Made by a program: the position numbers and the translations under genes. Positions 43,787 through 52,390 of a stretch of DNA of 64,000 nt are shown here, in pieces. The first letter of the stretch is position 1; each line of letters begins with the position of its first letter. This stretch comes from Desulfosporosinus sp049943955 (GTDB lineage Bacteria; Bacillota; Desulfitobacteriia; Desulfitobacteriales; Desulfitobacteriaceae), in contig NZ_JBNFTW010000004.1 in assembly GCF_049943955.1 (NCBI RefSeq), forward strand, positions 1-64,000, given 5' to 3'. Under the pieces are notes generated by a model. The model did not search any database, was not told the origin of the DNA, and saw nothing but the letters and a program-made list of their open reading frames with translations.

Positions 43787-43813
43787 GGACTCCCCTCCTT
43801 CCCCTTTTCGCTA

Positions 43814-43849
43814 TATCTTATGTCGCATACCAGCAAACGACATATACTA
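43814..43849. promoter_or_regulatory. Symmetrical divergent late-sporulation-like promoter (yabG / GT2)
   Basis: A perfect 7-bp inverted repeat, TATGTCG-N12-CGACATA (43819-43844), puts a CATAnnnTA element on each strand: CATAAGATA toward yabG and CATATACTA toward the glycosyltransferase. This form fits the -10 of sigma-K or sigma-E promoters. No convincing -35 is visible in either direction. Confidence 0.5.
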
Positions 43850-43879
43850 TAACTAGTAAATCCCAAAGGAGGAGCAAGG

Positions 43880-44758
43880 ATGTTCTCTGCAATTATACCC
43901 GCCAAAAATGAGGAGAAGAGCATTTTGGCAGTTTTAACTACGGTGTTGCGCCTTCCCGTAGATTATATTATTTTGGTTCTCAATGGCTGCACAGATCAGA
44001 CCCTAGAACTTGCTCGTTCCATTCCCGATTCCCGTATCCATATATTGTTCTTTTCAGACCCTTTAGGCATTGATATACCTCGAGCGGTAGGGGCCCTTTA
44101 TGCCCGCTCTTTAGGCGTTGATGGAACCCTTTTTGTCGATGGCGATATGTCCGGCGATATCTATGAAAACCTGCTTTCTCTCATCACAACAGTAAACTCT
44201 GGAGTTGATGTCGCCCTAACAAATTGTTATCCCTATATCACCAATCGCCAAAAGCTTGCCAATCTTGTTCTGAAATTTCGTGCCAAACTCAATCGCGAAC
44301 TCGATTTATTCAAAAACCTCGGCCTATCTACCCCAACACACGGACCCCATGCCCTTTCCAAGCTGGCTTTGTCAAATATACCGCCTGAGGCTATAGCGAT
44401 TCCGCCTCTCACCTTATTTTGGGCCAAAAAATTGGATCTCATGATAAAAGTAGCAACTTCCATTCCTCATCAAAGGCTTCACTCTCCCAGAAAACACCGG
44501 GGCCATGCCCGCTTAATTGCCGAAACCATTATCGGCGATTGCCTTATGGGAATAACTCTAAGCCAAAATCTTCCTTCAACCCGTTCACTTGGCAAGCATC
44601 AGTTACTTGGATATCACCCGGAAAGACGTTTCGATCTGCTCCACACTTGGGAACAAGGGTTGAAATCCCGGGGCATATTTTACGAACAACATGTTATTCT
44701 TCCCAGAACCCCTGCCTTGGCTTGCAGTTTAATATCCTCAGATGAAACAAATGTTTAG
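43880..44758 (+). CDS. Family 2 glycosyltransferase
   Basis: GT-A fold: MFSAIIPAKNEEKSILAVLTTVL at the N-terminus and LFVDGDMSGDI, whose DGD is the metal-binding DxD. 292 residues, no membrane segment. Acceptor unknown. GGAGGAGCAAGG precedes the ATG. It is divergent from yabG and may share late mother-cell control, so a role in spore surface glycosylation is a reasonable guess, not a demonstration. Confidence 0.85.
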   Translation: MFSAIIPAKNEEKSILAVLTTVLRLPVDYIILVLNGCTDQTLELARSIPDSRIHILFFSDPLGIDIPRAVGALYARSLGVDGTLFVDGDMSGDIYENLLSLITTVNSGVDVALTNCYPYITNRQKLANLVLKFRAKLNRELDLFKNLGLSTPTHGPHALSKLALSNIPPEAIAIPPLTLFWAKKLDLMIKVATSIPHQRLHSPRKHRGHARLIAETIIGDCLMGITLSQNLPSTRSLGKHQLLGYHPERRFDLLHTWEQGLKSRGIFYEQHVILPRTPALACSLISSDETNV

Positions 44759-44768
44759 CCAGGAACCG

Positions 44769-45362
44769 CTAACTTCTTTCTTTAAGATCTATCCCATGTT
44801 TTTGAAAGTATTGTAAAATTCTCGTCTTTTCATCGACCCGAACGTGAACCGTTGGCTGAACCTTACCTTTTTCAATCCCATTCCATTTCATATAAATAGT
44901 TTGGTTATATGATTTATTTAAAATCGGATCTCCATATTGTAAGTCAACAACAACGTAATGAGGCGTGATATCACTTTGCTGATTATTAGGCTTCTCACTT
45001 GGAAGTGTCATTACCAGACTTGACAGAGCATCCTTGGGAATTTCGTTGACAATGGCCGATTCATCATGGTGAATCGGTTCTCCCGCTAAACTTTCCTCAA
45101 AAACAATGGTTTCACTTGATAAATTCACCGCCGGATGAACCCCAACATTATTAAATTTTAATTCTAAATTCAGCTCATTCCCCAGAACTACTTGAGGTGA
45201 TTCCTTTAAAACAAAGTATGGCCGCGCTGTTTCTTGCTGTACTTTCCAGGCGGCTACCGTCAAATAAACAGTTATTAAAGCAGTTATCGCCAATACGGTT
45301 GTCGCCAGTGTTGCAACAATATTTGACCACTTCATTAACCGGTGGTTACTTGCTTTACTCAA
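44769..45362 (-). CDS. Hypothetical membrane-anchored protein
   Basis: I do not recognise this family. 197 residues: one membrane segment (about residues 14-38), then an extracytoplasmic region rich in beta-strand pattern (YFVLKESPQVVLGNELNLELKFNNVGVHPA), which looks like an immunoglobulin-type sandwich. The C-terminus is mixed charged. TTG start with GGAGG six bases upstream. It is convergent with the glycosyltransferase (10-base gap) and follows a terminator. Confidence 0.7.
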   Translation of the reverse strand: MSKASNHRLMKWSNIVATLATTVLAITALITVYLTVAAWKVQQETARPYFVLKESPQVVLGNELNLELKFNNVGVHPAVNLSSETIVFEESLAGEPIHHDESAIVNEIPKDALSSLVMTLPSEKPNNQQSDITPHYVVVDLQYGDPILNKSYNQTIYMKWNGIEKGKVQPTVHVRVDEKTRILQYFQKHGIDLKERS

Positions 45363-45503
45363 ACCTATCCTCCTTTAATCTAATCCTTCTATAATAAAAC
45401 AAAAGATACGCTTCCATAGAATTCGGAAATTTCTCCAATTTTATGCTTACTCCTGAAAAGATAGACATCGTGATAAAGATAACTTGGCTGGCGCTGATCG
45501 TAC

Positions 45504-45545
45504 AAAAAAGGAAAGGCCCATTGATTTAATAGGCCTTTCCTTTTT
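45504..45545. terminator. Bidirectional terminator after rsmA
   Basis: A stem of AAAAAGGAAAGGCC with GGCCTTTCCTTTTT and T runs on both strands, 35 bases after the rsmA stop. Confidence 0.88.
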
Positions 45546-45579
45546 AAATATATTTAAAAACCTTTTCTTACTTCTGTGG

Positions 45580-46410
45580 TCAACTATCAGTAAATAACTT
45601 CGTTATAACCTGAAATTCCTCAATACTTAATGACTCTGCCCGTCGTCCATCTGAAATTCCAGCCTTATTCAATTCTTTAACTATAACTTCCTTATCCATG
45701 GCTAAACCTGCTGAAAGAGAGTTACCCAAGGTTTTACGGCGCTGGCTGAAAGCAGCTTTTACAACTCGGAAAAACTTTGTTTTATCAACTTCGAGACCTG
45801 GATAAGGACGAAGATCCAACCGAAGTACAGAAGAAGTCACTTTCGGGGACGGCCAAAAATCCCTGGGCATAACATCCATTACTTTTGTAACCTGAGCCGA
45901 AACTTGAACTGCTACGGATAAAACCCCGTAGGTTCTACTTCCCGGGGGGGCAGCTATCCTGTCCGCTACCTCTTTTTGAACCATGATTGTCATTCCACTC
46001 AGAACGTCTTCTTGATCTAAAAAATGCATGATGAGAGGGCTTGTAATGTAATAGGGCAAATTGCCAACCAAATATCCTTTTTGATCCCCCCAAAGTTCTT
46101 TTAAATTAAGTTCAAGAGCATCCATATGTACAAATTCGATGGGAAGTCCCTGCAGCTCTTTCTTCAAAGTTTCGATTTTCTGGGAGTCTAATTCAACAGC
46201 CCACATCCTTTCGACCTTAGGGGCCAAAGCTCGTGTTAAGACGCCCAGCCCAGGGCCAATCTCCACCAGGGGCACATCCTGTCTAATAGTACTTGCTTTA
46301 ACAATCCCCTCAATTGCCTGATCGCTGACAAGGAAAACTTGTCCCAGGGATTTATAAGCACGTGAACCACTTCGTACTAGACGTCTGACATATTCAGCAG
46401 TGCTCTCCAT
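45580..46410 (-). CDS. rsmA: 16S rRNA dimethyladenosine transferase (KsgA/RsmA)
   Basis: Dimethylates the two adenines near the 3' end of 16S rRNA. The SAM fold is clear (VEIGPGLGVLTRAL, VELDSQKIE) and the catalytic NLPYYITSP is present, as is a late FSQRRKTLGN. The family's LGQNFL motif reads LGQVFL here, an Asn-to-Val change at a SAM-contacting position. Start at 46410 with GAGGAGG six bases upstream, 276 residues; it overlaps rnmV by 17 bases. Confidence 0.95.
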   Translation of the reverse strand: MESTAEYVRRLVRSGSRAYKSLGQVFLVSDQAIEGIVKASTIRQDVPLVEIGPGLGVLTRALAPKVERMWAVELDSQKIETLKKELQGLPIEFVHMDALELNLKELWGDQKGYLVGNLPYYITSPLIMHFLDQEDVLSGMTIMVQKEVADRIAAPPGSRTYGVLSVAVQVSAQVTKVMDVMPRDFWPSPKVTSSVLRLDLRPYPGLEVDKTKFFRVVKAAFSQRRKTLGNSLSAGLAMDKEVIVKELNKAGISDGRRAESLSIEEFQVITKLFTDS

Positions 46411-46945
46411 GTCTAACCTCCTCAACTGCCTTAAAAAATAATTCTCGAGATATCCCAAACCGGTTCAAGCGATGAAGAAATTGTTTAGCATTACTGTCAC
46501 CTATCCCTAATCGTCTCCCTAAGGCCAAGCGAAAATCACTAGCCCGGCTCGAACCCACAAGGCCTGCCGACCATAAATCTTCCATGTTAAATGTCTCAAT
46601 TGAACTCCCTTGCTCCTGTTGAATATGAGCAAAAGCACGGCGAATCTCCTCGAGGCTGGCATTCTCCACCCCAATATCTCCCCGCTTCGTCGCAGCTTTT
46701 TTGCTAAGATAAGCATGCTTAGCCTGAGGAACATAGCTGCCTATACGCTTGCGAATCTGCTCTCCAACGGTATCCGGGTCTGTAAAGACAATGACACCTT
46801 GGCGAACTGCCATTTCAGCAATATATTCCAGTTTTTTCTTAGTTAGTCCGAAACCTTCAGTCCAAAGAATATCAACATTTCCCAGGGCCAGGCGAACTGC
46901 ATGGGCGTCATTTTTCCCTTCTACCACTATAAGTTCCTTGATCAC
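46394..46945 (-). CDS. rnmV: Ribonuclease M5
   Basis: Toprim endonuclease that matures 5S rRNA. KELIVVEGKNDAHAVRLAL carries the Toprim glutamate, VIVFTDPDTVGEQIRKRI its DxD, and the M5-specific C-terminus includes ASDFRLALGRRLGIGDSNAKQFLHRLNRFGIS. 183 residues is typical. It overlaps rsmA by 17 bases, the same pair as in Bacillus subtilis. Confidence 0.95.
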   Translation of the reverse strand: MIKELIVVEGKNDAHAVRLALGNVDILWTEGFGLTKKKLEYIAEMAVRQGVIVFTDPDTVGEQIRKRIGSYVPQAKHAYLSKKAATKRGDIGVENASLEEIRRAFAHIQQEQGSSIETFNMEDLWSAGLVGSSRASDFRLALGRRLGIGDSNAKQFLHRLNRFGISRELFFKAVEEVRHGEHC

Positions 46946-47017
46946 TACAATATTCCCTCCGTTTCCAACTCTTTTATCTTACCCGAGATTCAGCTAAGAC
47001 TCAAATTTTAGAAACAA

Positions 47018-47045
47018 AGAAAAGGGGGTTTACACCCCCTCCAAA
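47018..47045 (-). terminator. Terminator after the GH18 gene
   Basis: AGGGGGT pairs with ACACCCCCT-side bases around a short loop, followed by TTTTCTTTG on the minus strand. Confidence 0.75.
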
Positions 47046-47071
47046 AATTCAGATATTTGATTTAACATTTA

Positions 47072-48244
47072 TTACTTAGCTGTTGATTTATTTGTTCCAA
47101 AGGTACTCGACACAGAGTTCCAGATTGAGGGATCCTCCATTCCAAGTCGCCAAATAGCGACACCATGCAACTTGTGTTGTAACGTATACTTCATTTTTGT
47201 TTTTAAACTTGCTGCATTTTCAAAAAATACTTCGTGTCGAACTCCATTTGCCGTATAGGTAAACTGTGGAACTTTAGCACTGGGATCTGTTAAAATTTGA
47301 ACGCCATGTTTTTTGGCTCGTGCGACAGCCTGAGCATAGGATAAATAATCCGGCATCACTGGCTTGTTTGATCCCCAGTCGTAAGCATACACGGGAAGCC
47401 CCATAACAATCTTATTACTTGGTATCTTTCCAACTGCAAAGGTAATAACACGATCAACCCAACCCTGTGAAGCAATAGGTCCTTGTGTTGTTCCCATACC
47501 ATGTTCATCATAGGTCATGAGAATAACTTGATCGGCTGCCTTACCAATTGCTGCGTAATCATAGGCTCCTGACCACAAATCAGAGGGATAATCCACAAAT
47601 TTTGCAGGAATAGAGATATTGAGAACTTTATCTTTGGCTTTTAATGCTTTGCCTAATTGCGCGACAAATGCTGAAAAGTTGTTGCGGTCACCGGGTGGTG
47701 TCTTTTCAATATCCACAGATATTCCATCCCAGTTATCCTTCATTGCAAGGTTCACCAAATTTGTGACAAAATTGGAACGTGCTCCGGGATTTGCTAAAAC
47801 ACGATGGGCTAAATTGGCATCAAATCCTACACTTCCGCTCATATTCATGTTATGAACCAATGCATAGACTTTGGAACCATTTTTTTTCGCCGTGTTTTTG
47901 GCACTCATATCAACGTTTCCTGCTGGGATTACTTTTCCCGAACCATCAAAGGAATACCAGAAAAAGGCAACTTCATCAAGCATCTTTCCGTTTTTGGTCA
48001 TGGATGCCTTTGAACCGGGAGTCGGCCCTTCCGGATCTGTGTAAAATCCCATAACAACTCGTTTGTCTGATCCCAAAACAGAATCCCGAGTGGCTCCTGC
48101 CTCAGCTTTCGGGGGTTGTGTACTCTCTGAAGTTTGCTTTTGTTGATTTGATGGCGTGTTAGGAGTCGGTACATTCGAACATCCTGTTAAGGCAAGTCCC
48201 AGAATCAAGGTACTGCTCATCATAAAAGTCAGAAACCGTTTCAT
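47072..48244 (-). CDS. GH18-family glycoside hydrolase, lipoprotein
   Basis: Signal peptide with lipobox LALTGCSNV (cysteine about residue 22), then a threonine/proline-rich linker and a GH18 TIM barrel. The catalytic segment is WDGISVDIEKTPPGDRNNF with the acid/base glutamate. YDEHGMGTTQGPIASQGWV and VMGLPVYAYDWG are as in YaaH/YdhD-like spore peptidoglycan hydrolases. Likely an N-acetylglucosaminidase of cortex or wall. Start taken at 48244 because the ribosome site abuts the longer TTG start. Confidence 0.88.
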   Translation of the reverse strand: MKRFLTFMMSSTLILGLALTGCSNVPTPNTPSNQQKQTSESTQPPKAEAGATRDSVLGSDKRVVMGFYTDPEGPTPGSKASMTKNGKMLDEVAFFWYSFDGSGKVIPAGNVDMSAKNTAKKNGSKVYALVHNMNMSGSVGFDANLAHRVLANPGARSNFVTNLVNLAMKDNWDGISVDIEKTPPGDRNNFSAFVAQLGKALKAKDKVLNISIPAKFVDYPSDLWSGAYDYAAIGKAADQVILMTYDEHGMGTTQGPIASQGWVDRVITFAVGKIPSNKIVMGLPVYAYDWGSNKPVMPDYLSYAQAVARAKKHGVQILTDPSAKVPQFTYTANGVRHEVFFENAASLKTKMKYTLQHKLHGVAIWRLGMEDPSIWNSVSSTFGTNKSTAK

Positions 48245-48354
48245 GCTGCGCTTCAACTCCTTCGAATAGATTCGGTTACTGACTTTATTCTCCCCGCTTC
48301 AAACAACGTTATGTATGATAGTGCCAAGAGTATAATTTATCCTATATTTATTAA

Positions 48355-49062
48355 TTATGGTATTTCGAAATAACGGGCAATCCCCTTTGCAACAGCTCTG
48401 GATAATTGTTCTTGATACCATGATTGCTGAAGCTTTTTTTGTTCCTTAGAGCTGGATAAATACCCCACTTCTACAATAACTGCCGGCATACTTGTATTAT
48501 TGATGACATAAAAATCTCCCGGTTTAGCAATTCTTCGATTCATTGCTGGTATTTTTATCAGTTCTTGTTGAATTAATTCAGCTAATTCTTTACCTGATTT
48601 TGATTTATAATGATAAAATGTCTCAGCTCCGGAATTCTGTCCTTGAGGTGTAGCATTGACATGAAGGCTGACAAACACATCAGCTTTTGCTTGACTGGCC
48701 ATTGCTATGCGGCGGTTAAGATCAATTTGTTTTTTTGTAATTTTTCCTTTAACTCCGGCAGGCACATAGTCAATATCTTCCTCTCTCGTTAAAAAAACCT
48801 CAATACCGGAGGGGCTAAGCATTTCTTTAACTTTTTGAGCAATTTGCAGGTTGATCGATTTTTCATAAACGCCCTGAGATGAAATTGCTCCCGGATCATA
48901 CCCACCATGCCCGGGATCGAGCATTACCGTATAATGTTCTTCGAAATGACTAACGACTGCTGTGGAACCCTGCCAAAGTACTGAAAAAATTAACAAACTC
49001 ATAACCCCGAGAACAAAACCAATTGCCATTTTCTTTCCCGGCATTCCCAAAAGCAGACGCAT
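48355..49062 (-). CDS. cwlD: N-acetylmuramoyl-L-alanine amidase CwlD
   Basis: Needed for muramic-delta-lactam in spore cortex, which germination lytic enzymes recognise. Signal anchor at about residues 10-30, then Amidase_3 with MLDPGHGGYDPGA, the zinc glutamate in VYEKSINLQIA, a second histidine in VSLHVNATP and the catalytic VEVGYLSSSKE. 235 residues is right. ATG with GGGGGAA. An ATA-N16-CATAnnnT element about 35 bases upstream fits sigma-E. Confidence 0.92.
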   Translation of the reverse strand: MRLLLGMPGKKMAIGFVLGVMSLLIFSVLWQGSTAVVSHFEEHYTVMLDPGHGGYDPGAISSQGVYEKSINLQIAQKVKEMLSPSGIEVFLTREEDIDYVPAGVKGKITKKQIDLNRRIAMASQAKADVFVSLHVNATPQGQNSGAETFYHYKSKSGKELAELIQQELIKIPAMNRRIAKPGDFYVINNTSMPAVIVEVGYLSSSKEQKKLQQSWYQEQLSRAVAKGIARYFEIP

Positions 49063-49093
49063 TTAAATTCCCCCGTTTCTTAGGCTACCCTAA

Positions 49094-49120
49094 AGACTAT
49101 GACCTTAAGTTAAAAGTTAT
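49094..49120 (-). promoter_or_regulatory. Sigma-E-like promoter of cwlD
   Basis: ATA (49120-49118), 16 bases, then CATAGTCT (49101-49094) on the minus strand; the spacing and core elements fit sigma-E but the flanking -35 bases are weak. Confidence 0.45.
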
Positions 49121-49134
49121 AACTTCTCATCTTA

Positions 49135-49257
49135 GGTATTATCCGGAGGTTTGCCGCGAAAATGCCCGTTCCCACTAAAGCTCGAGCACGAGCCTCGAAA
49201 ATAGTGAGTGAACGAATGTGGAAGGAGCTGCCCGGAACATGGATGCCTGACAGTAAA
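49135..49257 (-). other. Structured gap before cwlD
   Basis: Between the 3D-protein terminator and cwlD. The minus strand carries CACTA/TAGTG and nested CTCGAG-type self-complementary segments, then CGGCAAACCTCCGGATAA. No reading frame of note. Either an RNA leader or a dispersed extragenic repeat; I do not recognise it. Confidence 0.3.
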
Positions 49258-49290
49258 GAGAAAAGCCCCTGAATAAACTTTTCAGGAGCT
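49258..49290 (-). terminator. Terminator after the yabE-like gene
   Basis: AGCCCCTGAA/TTCAGGAGCT stem with TTTTCTCTTT following on the minus strand. Confidence 0.82.
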
Positions 49291-49354
49291 TTCGGGACAT
49301 AAAAATAAATTTAATTTTTCACTAAAACCTCTATGCAAAAACTCTTCAAGATGA

Positions 49355-50527
49355 TTACTGAAGGTAAACTAAAACATAACGAACACCCCAAGACATTGCC
49401 GCCGCTTCAGAATCCATATAGAGATCAATTCGATTGCCTTGTATCAGGCCTCCTGTGTCCAAAGCACGTGCACTCCCATAACCATCTACATAAACCTTCG
49501 AGCCTAAAGGAATAACCCTCGGATCAACAGCGACTACTCCCCATTGAACCGGCGCTCCAGTTTTCGTGATACCGCCAGGAATACAATAAGCCGTTGCTCT
49601 CATGATATAGGCCCTTTTAAAATTAATCGTCTGCCCGCCGCGGGAAACAGATGTTTGTGCTCCCCGGGAAACCAGTTCATTGATAGGAGCGGTAACCACA
49701 CGCTGCCCAAGAATTTGCCGATCGACTTCTTTTCCATCTTCAAGGGTTAAACGTATGGTCTGTTCCTGAATACCGTTAGAACCGCGGCTAATGACCTTAT
49801 CAGGCAATCCAACGGGATAATCCCCCGGCTGAGTTACCATCTGATAGGGAATCTCACTTTCCTGAGTTTCCACCTTTTCAGCCACTCTTACCACCTTAAC
49901 CTTTTCATTAGCCGTCAATAAGTGGTTAAGCGCAAGAGAAACCTTATCCTTTGCTCCTAAAACAATATTCAACTTCTTCAAGGCCTCAGCTACTGTGCGG
50001 GGAGCCAAATACGTATTGATTGTCTTTCCATCCGCTTGCACAACAACCGGAACAGCCCTTCGCACTTTAATATCCATTTGCTCTTTAAGATCTTCAGAAC
50101 GTGGTTCGTTGACTTCATCAACGTCTTTAATTTGTAAGCCATAGCGTTCTGACAAATCATTAATCGCCTCACCGACAGTCTTGGCTGTAGTCCTCGCTGA
50201 CAAAGTCTGTTTATCTACCGTCAGCTGAATCGGTATGCTTCTTGTAACAACGACCCTCATGCCTTTTGTAATTCTTGAATTTCGAGGAGGATTCACAACA
50301 TCCTCAGGATTAAACTTTAAGTTGGAATACGCAAGGGCTTGCCCAACAGTATTAAAAATCGTTGTTACAGGTATAACTTTGTCATCAACTTCAATATCAA
50401 TTGTTTTCATATTGAAGGCCAGAATTCCGCAGGCAATCAGGAAAAAAATCACGAGGGCAACTGCAGCTTTACTTAAGCGACCTCTGCGAACTAACGCTAA
50501 AACCGCAGCTCGAGAATTCTGAAACAT
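49355..50527 (-). CDS. yabE: YabE-like G5 and 3D domain cell-wall protein
   Basis: Membrane anchor (about residues 18-37), three DUF348/YabE repeats (each opening like IDIEVDDKVIPV or IQLTVDKQTLSA), a G5 domain (about 205-290) and a C-terminal 3D domain with WGVVAVDPRVIPLGSKVYV and RALDTGGLIQGNRIDLYM. The 3D domain is related to lytic transglycosylases; the Bacillus yabE protein is an Rpf-like autolysin. Start at 50527 with GGAGG six bases upstream, 390 residues. Confidence 0.92.
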   Translation of the reverse strand: MFQNSRAAVLALVRRGRLSKAAVALVIFFLIACGILAFNMKTIDIEVDDKVIPVTTIFNTVGQALAYSNLKFNPEDVVNPPRNSRITKGMRVVVTRSIPIQLTVDKQTLSARTTAKTVGEAINDLSERYGLQIKDVDEVNEPRSEDLKEQMDIKVRRAVPVVVQADGKTINTYLAPRTVAEALKKLNIVLGAKDKVSLALNHLLTANEKVKVVRVAEKVETQESEIPYQMVTQPGDYPVGLPDKVISRGSNGIQEQTIRLTLEDGKEVDRQILGQRVVTAPINELVSRGAQTSVSRGGQTINFKRAYIMRATAYCIPGGITKTGAPVQWGVVAVDPRVIPLGSKVYVDGYGSARALDTGGLIQGNRIDLYMDSEAAAMSWGVRYVLVYLQ

Positions 50528-50606
50528 TGAATCCCTCCAAAACCCATAGCAATCAACCAACTTCATTTTAATTGATAAGTAGTTGGTTGTCAAAAACTTT
50601 TTTCCA

Positions 50607-51548
50607 TTATATGGGTTTTAGAATGTGTATGCGAACTGGCTTTCTTCCCCAATCCAAGCATTGTCTAAGGTTTGTAAAAAACAAATCAATCCTGTTACCT
50701 TTGATATCTCCGCCCGTATCAGCTGCTATAGCATACCCATAGCCTTCTACATATACTTTACTTCCCATAGCGATGACTCTGGGGTCTACGGCTATGATGC
50801 CTTGTCTTGGCGTTAATCCCGTTGCCGTTTTGCTGCCTGTATAAGTATAGGCAGTCGACTCCATTGTTAACGTTTTACTAATATTCAATTTGTCAATTTC
50901 GAAGTGCTCTCCGACAACCGGCTTGGAGTTCTGAATTACTACTTTCTTCTTAGGTCCCTTTAATTCAAAGGAAAGTTGTATTTGTTGATTCAATGGTTGT
51001 CCATCTACCTTATAGGTCTTAACCACTTGTCTTAAAACACCAGTTTCCCCTTCTTCCTGAACCTTGCTCATTCCGGGAAGAAGCTGATTTGATTCTATAA
51101 CCTGCGTAGCATAGGGAATTTCTTTGTCGACGACTTGAATATCGCTTGTCATCATACTTCCTGAACCCTTAAGAGAATTACCCGCCTTGTCCTCACTTAA
51201 AAGTTCCTCTTGAGACTCCCCCCCCTTTACAACTTCCAGGCTGCTTGGCTCTGAAATGGGCGATTTTGAATTACTGCCGCCTAAGGCCGGAGCTCCACGA
51301 CTGATATTTCCGACACGTAGTAATTTCCTGCGTGAGTCTAAAAGACCTATCTCAAGTTTGGGTTTTTGAATCGTCTGTGGTTTTTTTACTTGTTGATAAG
51401 GAACAGATATGGTCTGGGGTATATCTGGAGCTTTCAGTGCTGAATATCTTGTACCAGCCGCAAACACTGCTAAACCGCCCAGATACGAACTCCAAGTCTT
51501 GGTTGCCCGCCAATAATCGGAATACGTGGTGATCGGTAGCGAATACAT
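50607..51548 (-). CDS. Second G5/3D-domain protein
   Basis: Like its downstream neighbour but without the DUF348 repeats: a weakly hydrophobic N-terminus (about residues 22-36), a low-complexity serine/proline-rich linker, a G5-like domain (about 145-215) and a C-terminal 3D domain (QGIIAVDPRVIAMGSKVYV, IAADTGGDIKGNRIDLFF). 313 residues. ATG with AGGAGGG. Eighty bases separate it from the yabE-like gene, with no terminator between. Confidence 0.88.
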   Translation of the reverse strand: MYSLPITTYSDYWRATKTWSSYLGGLAVFAAGTRYSALKAPDIPQTISVPYQQVKKPQTIQKPKLEIGLLDSRRKLLRVGNISRGAPALGGSNSKSPISEPSSLEVVKGGESQEELLSEDKAGNSLKGSGSMMTSDIQVVDKEIPYATQVIESNQLLPGMSKVQEEGETGVLRQVVKTYKVDGQPLNQQIQLSFELKGPKKKVVIQNSKPVVGEHFEIDKLNISKTLTMESTAYTYTGSKTATGLTPRQGIIAVDPRVIAMGSKVYVEGYGYAIAADTGGDIKGNRIDLFFTNLRQCLDWGRKPVRIHILKPI

Positions 51549-51582
51549 CCTATCCCTCCTTAATCAGAAGGTATGAAGCAAA

Positions 51583-51620
51583 TTCAAAAAAAAGAACCTT
51601 CTCCCGAAGGTCCTTTTTAA
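51583..51620 (-). terminator. Terminator after tatD
   Basis: ACCTTC/GAAGGT stem with an eight-T tract following on the minus strand, directly after the tatD stop. Confidence 0.82.
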
Positions 51621-51625
51621 CAAGC

Positions 51626-52390
51626 CTAAACAAGCTTAAATATTGTTTCGGCATTATGCATGGTCTGGAGAGCCATTTCTTCAATGCTCAGTTCTTTGAT
51701 TTCAGCGAGTTTCCTGACAACCTCTCTTACATAAGCGGGTTCGTTGCGTTTGCCTCTGCGCGGTTCCGGGGTTAAATAGGGAGAATCTGTCTCCGCAAGA
51801 ATACGGTCGATGGGGGCATTTCTGGCCACCTCAACGGTATGGCGGGCATTTTTAAAGGTTAAAGGCCCGGCAAAAGAAAGATAGAACCCAAGCTTTAAAA
51901 GAACCTTCGCCATTTCCCAGGATCCTGAATAGCAGTGCAGAACACCTCCATATTTCGGCGGGTGAGCTTTGACAATTTCTAAAACATCCTGATGGGCGTC
52001 CCGATCATGAATTACAATCGGCAGACCAACCTTGTTGGCCAATTCAATCTGTTGAATAAAAACCTCTTGTTGCATAGCTCGAGGAGATAAATCCCGATAA
52101 TAATCGAGGCCGATTTCCCCCCAGGCCAGAACCTTGGGATGTTGAGCCAACGCTTGGAGTTGAACCATAACATCATCGCTGAACTCTTCTGCATTGTGAG
52201 GATGGACACCGATAGCTGCATAGATGAAATCGTAATTCTGGGCAAGCTGCACTGACCTTTTAGAAGATGGAAGGTCATAGCCAACATTCGTAACTCGAGA
52301 AATTCCCGAAGACTTAATTCTTTCTAAGACATCTTGAAAATCTTCTTGATATACCTCGTCATCAAGATGCGCATGCGTATCCCAAATCAT
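51626..52390 (-). CDS. tatD: TatD-family metal-dependent DNase
   Basis: TIM-barrel hydrolase with the metal ligands of the family: DTHAHLDDEVYQ, WGEIGLDYYRD, VIHDRDAH, LHCYSGS and the late aspartate in LAETDSPYLTPEPRRGKRNEP. 254 residues. The start overlaps the metG stop by 4 bases (ATGA), so it is translated with metG, as in Bacillus subtilis. Confidence 0.95.
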   Translation of the reverse strand: MIWDTHAHLDDEVYQEDFQDVLERIKSSGISRVTNVGYDLPSSKRSVQLAQNYDFIYAAIGVHPHNAEEFSDDVMVQLQALAQHPKVLAWGEIGLDYYRDLSPRAMQQEVFIQQIELANKVGLPIVIHDRDAHQDVLEIVKAHPPKYGGVLHCYSGSWEMAKVLLKLGFYLSFAGPLTFKNARHTVEVARNAPIDRILAETDSPYLTPEPRRGKRNEPAYVREVVRKLAEIKELSIEEMALQTMHNAETIFKLV

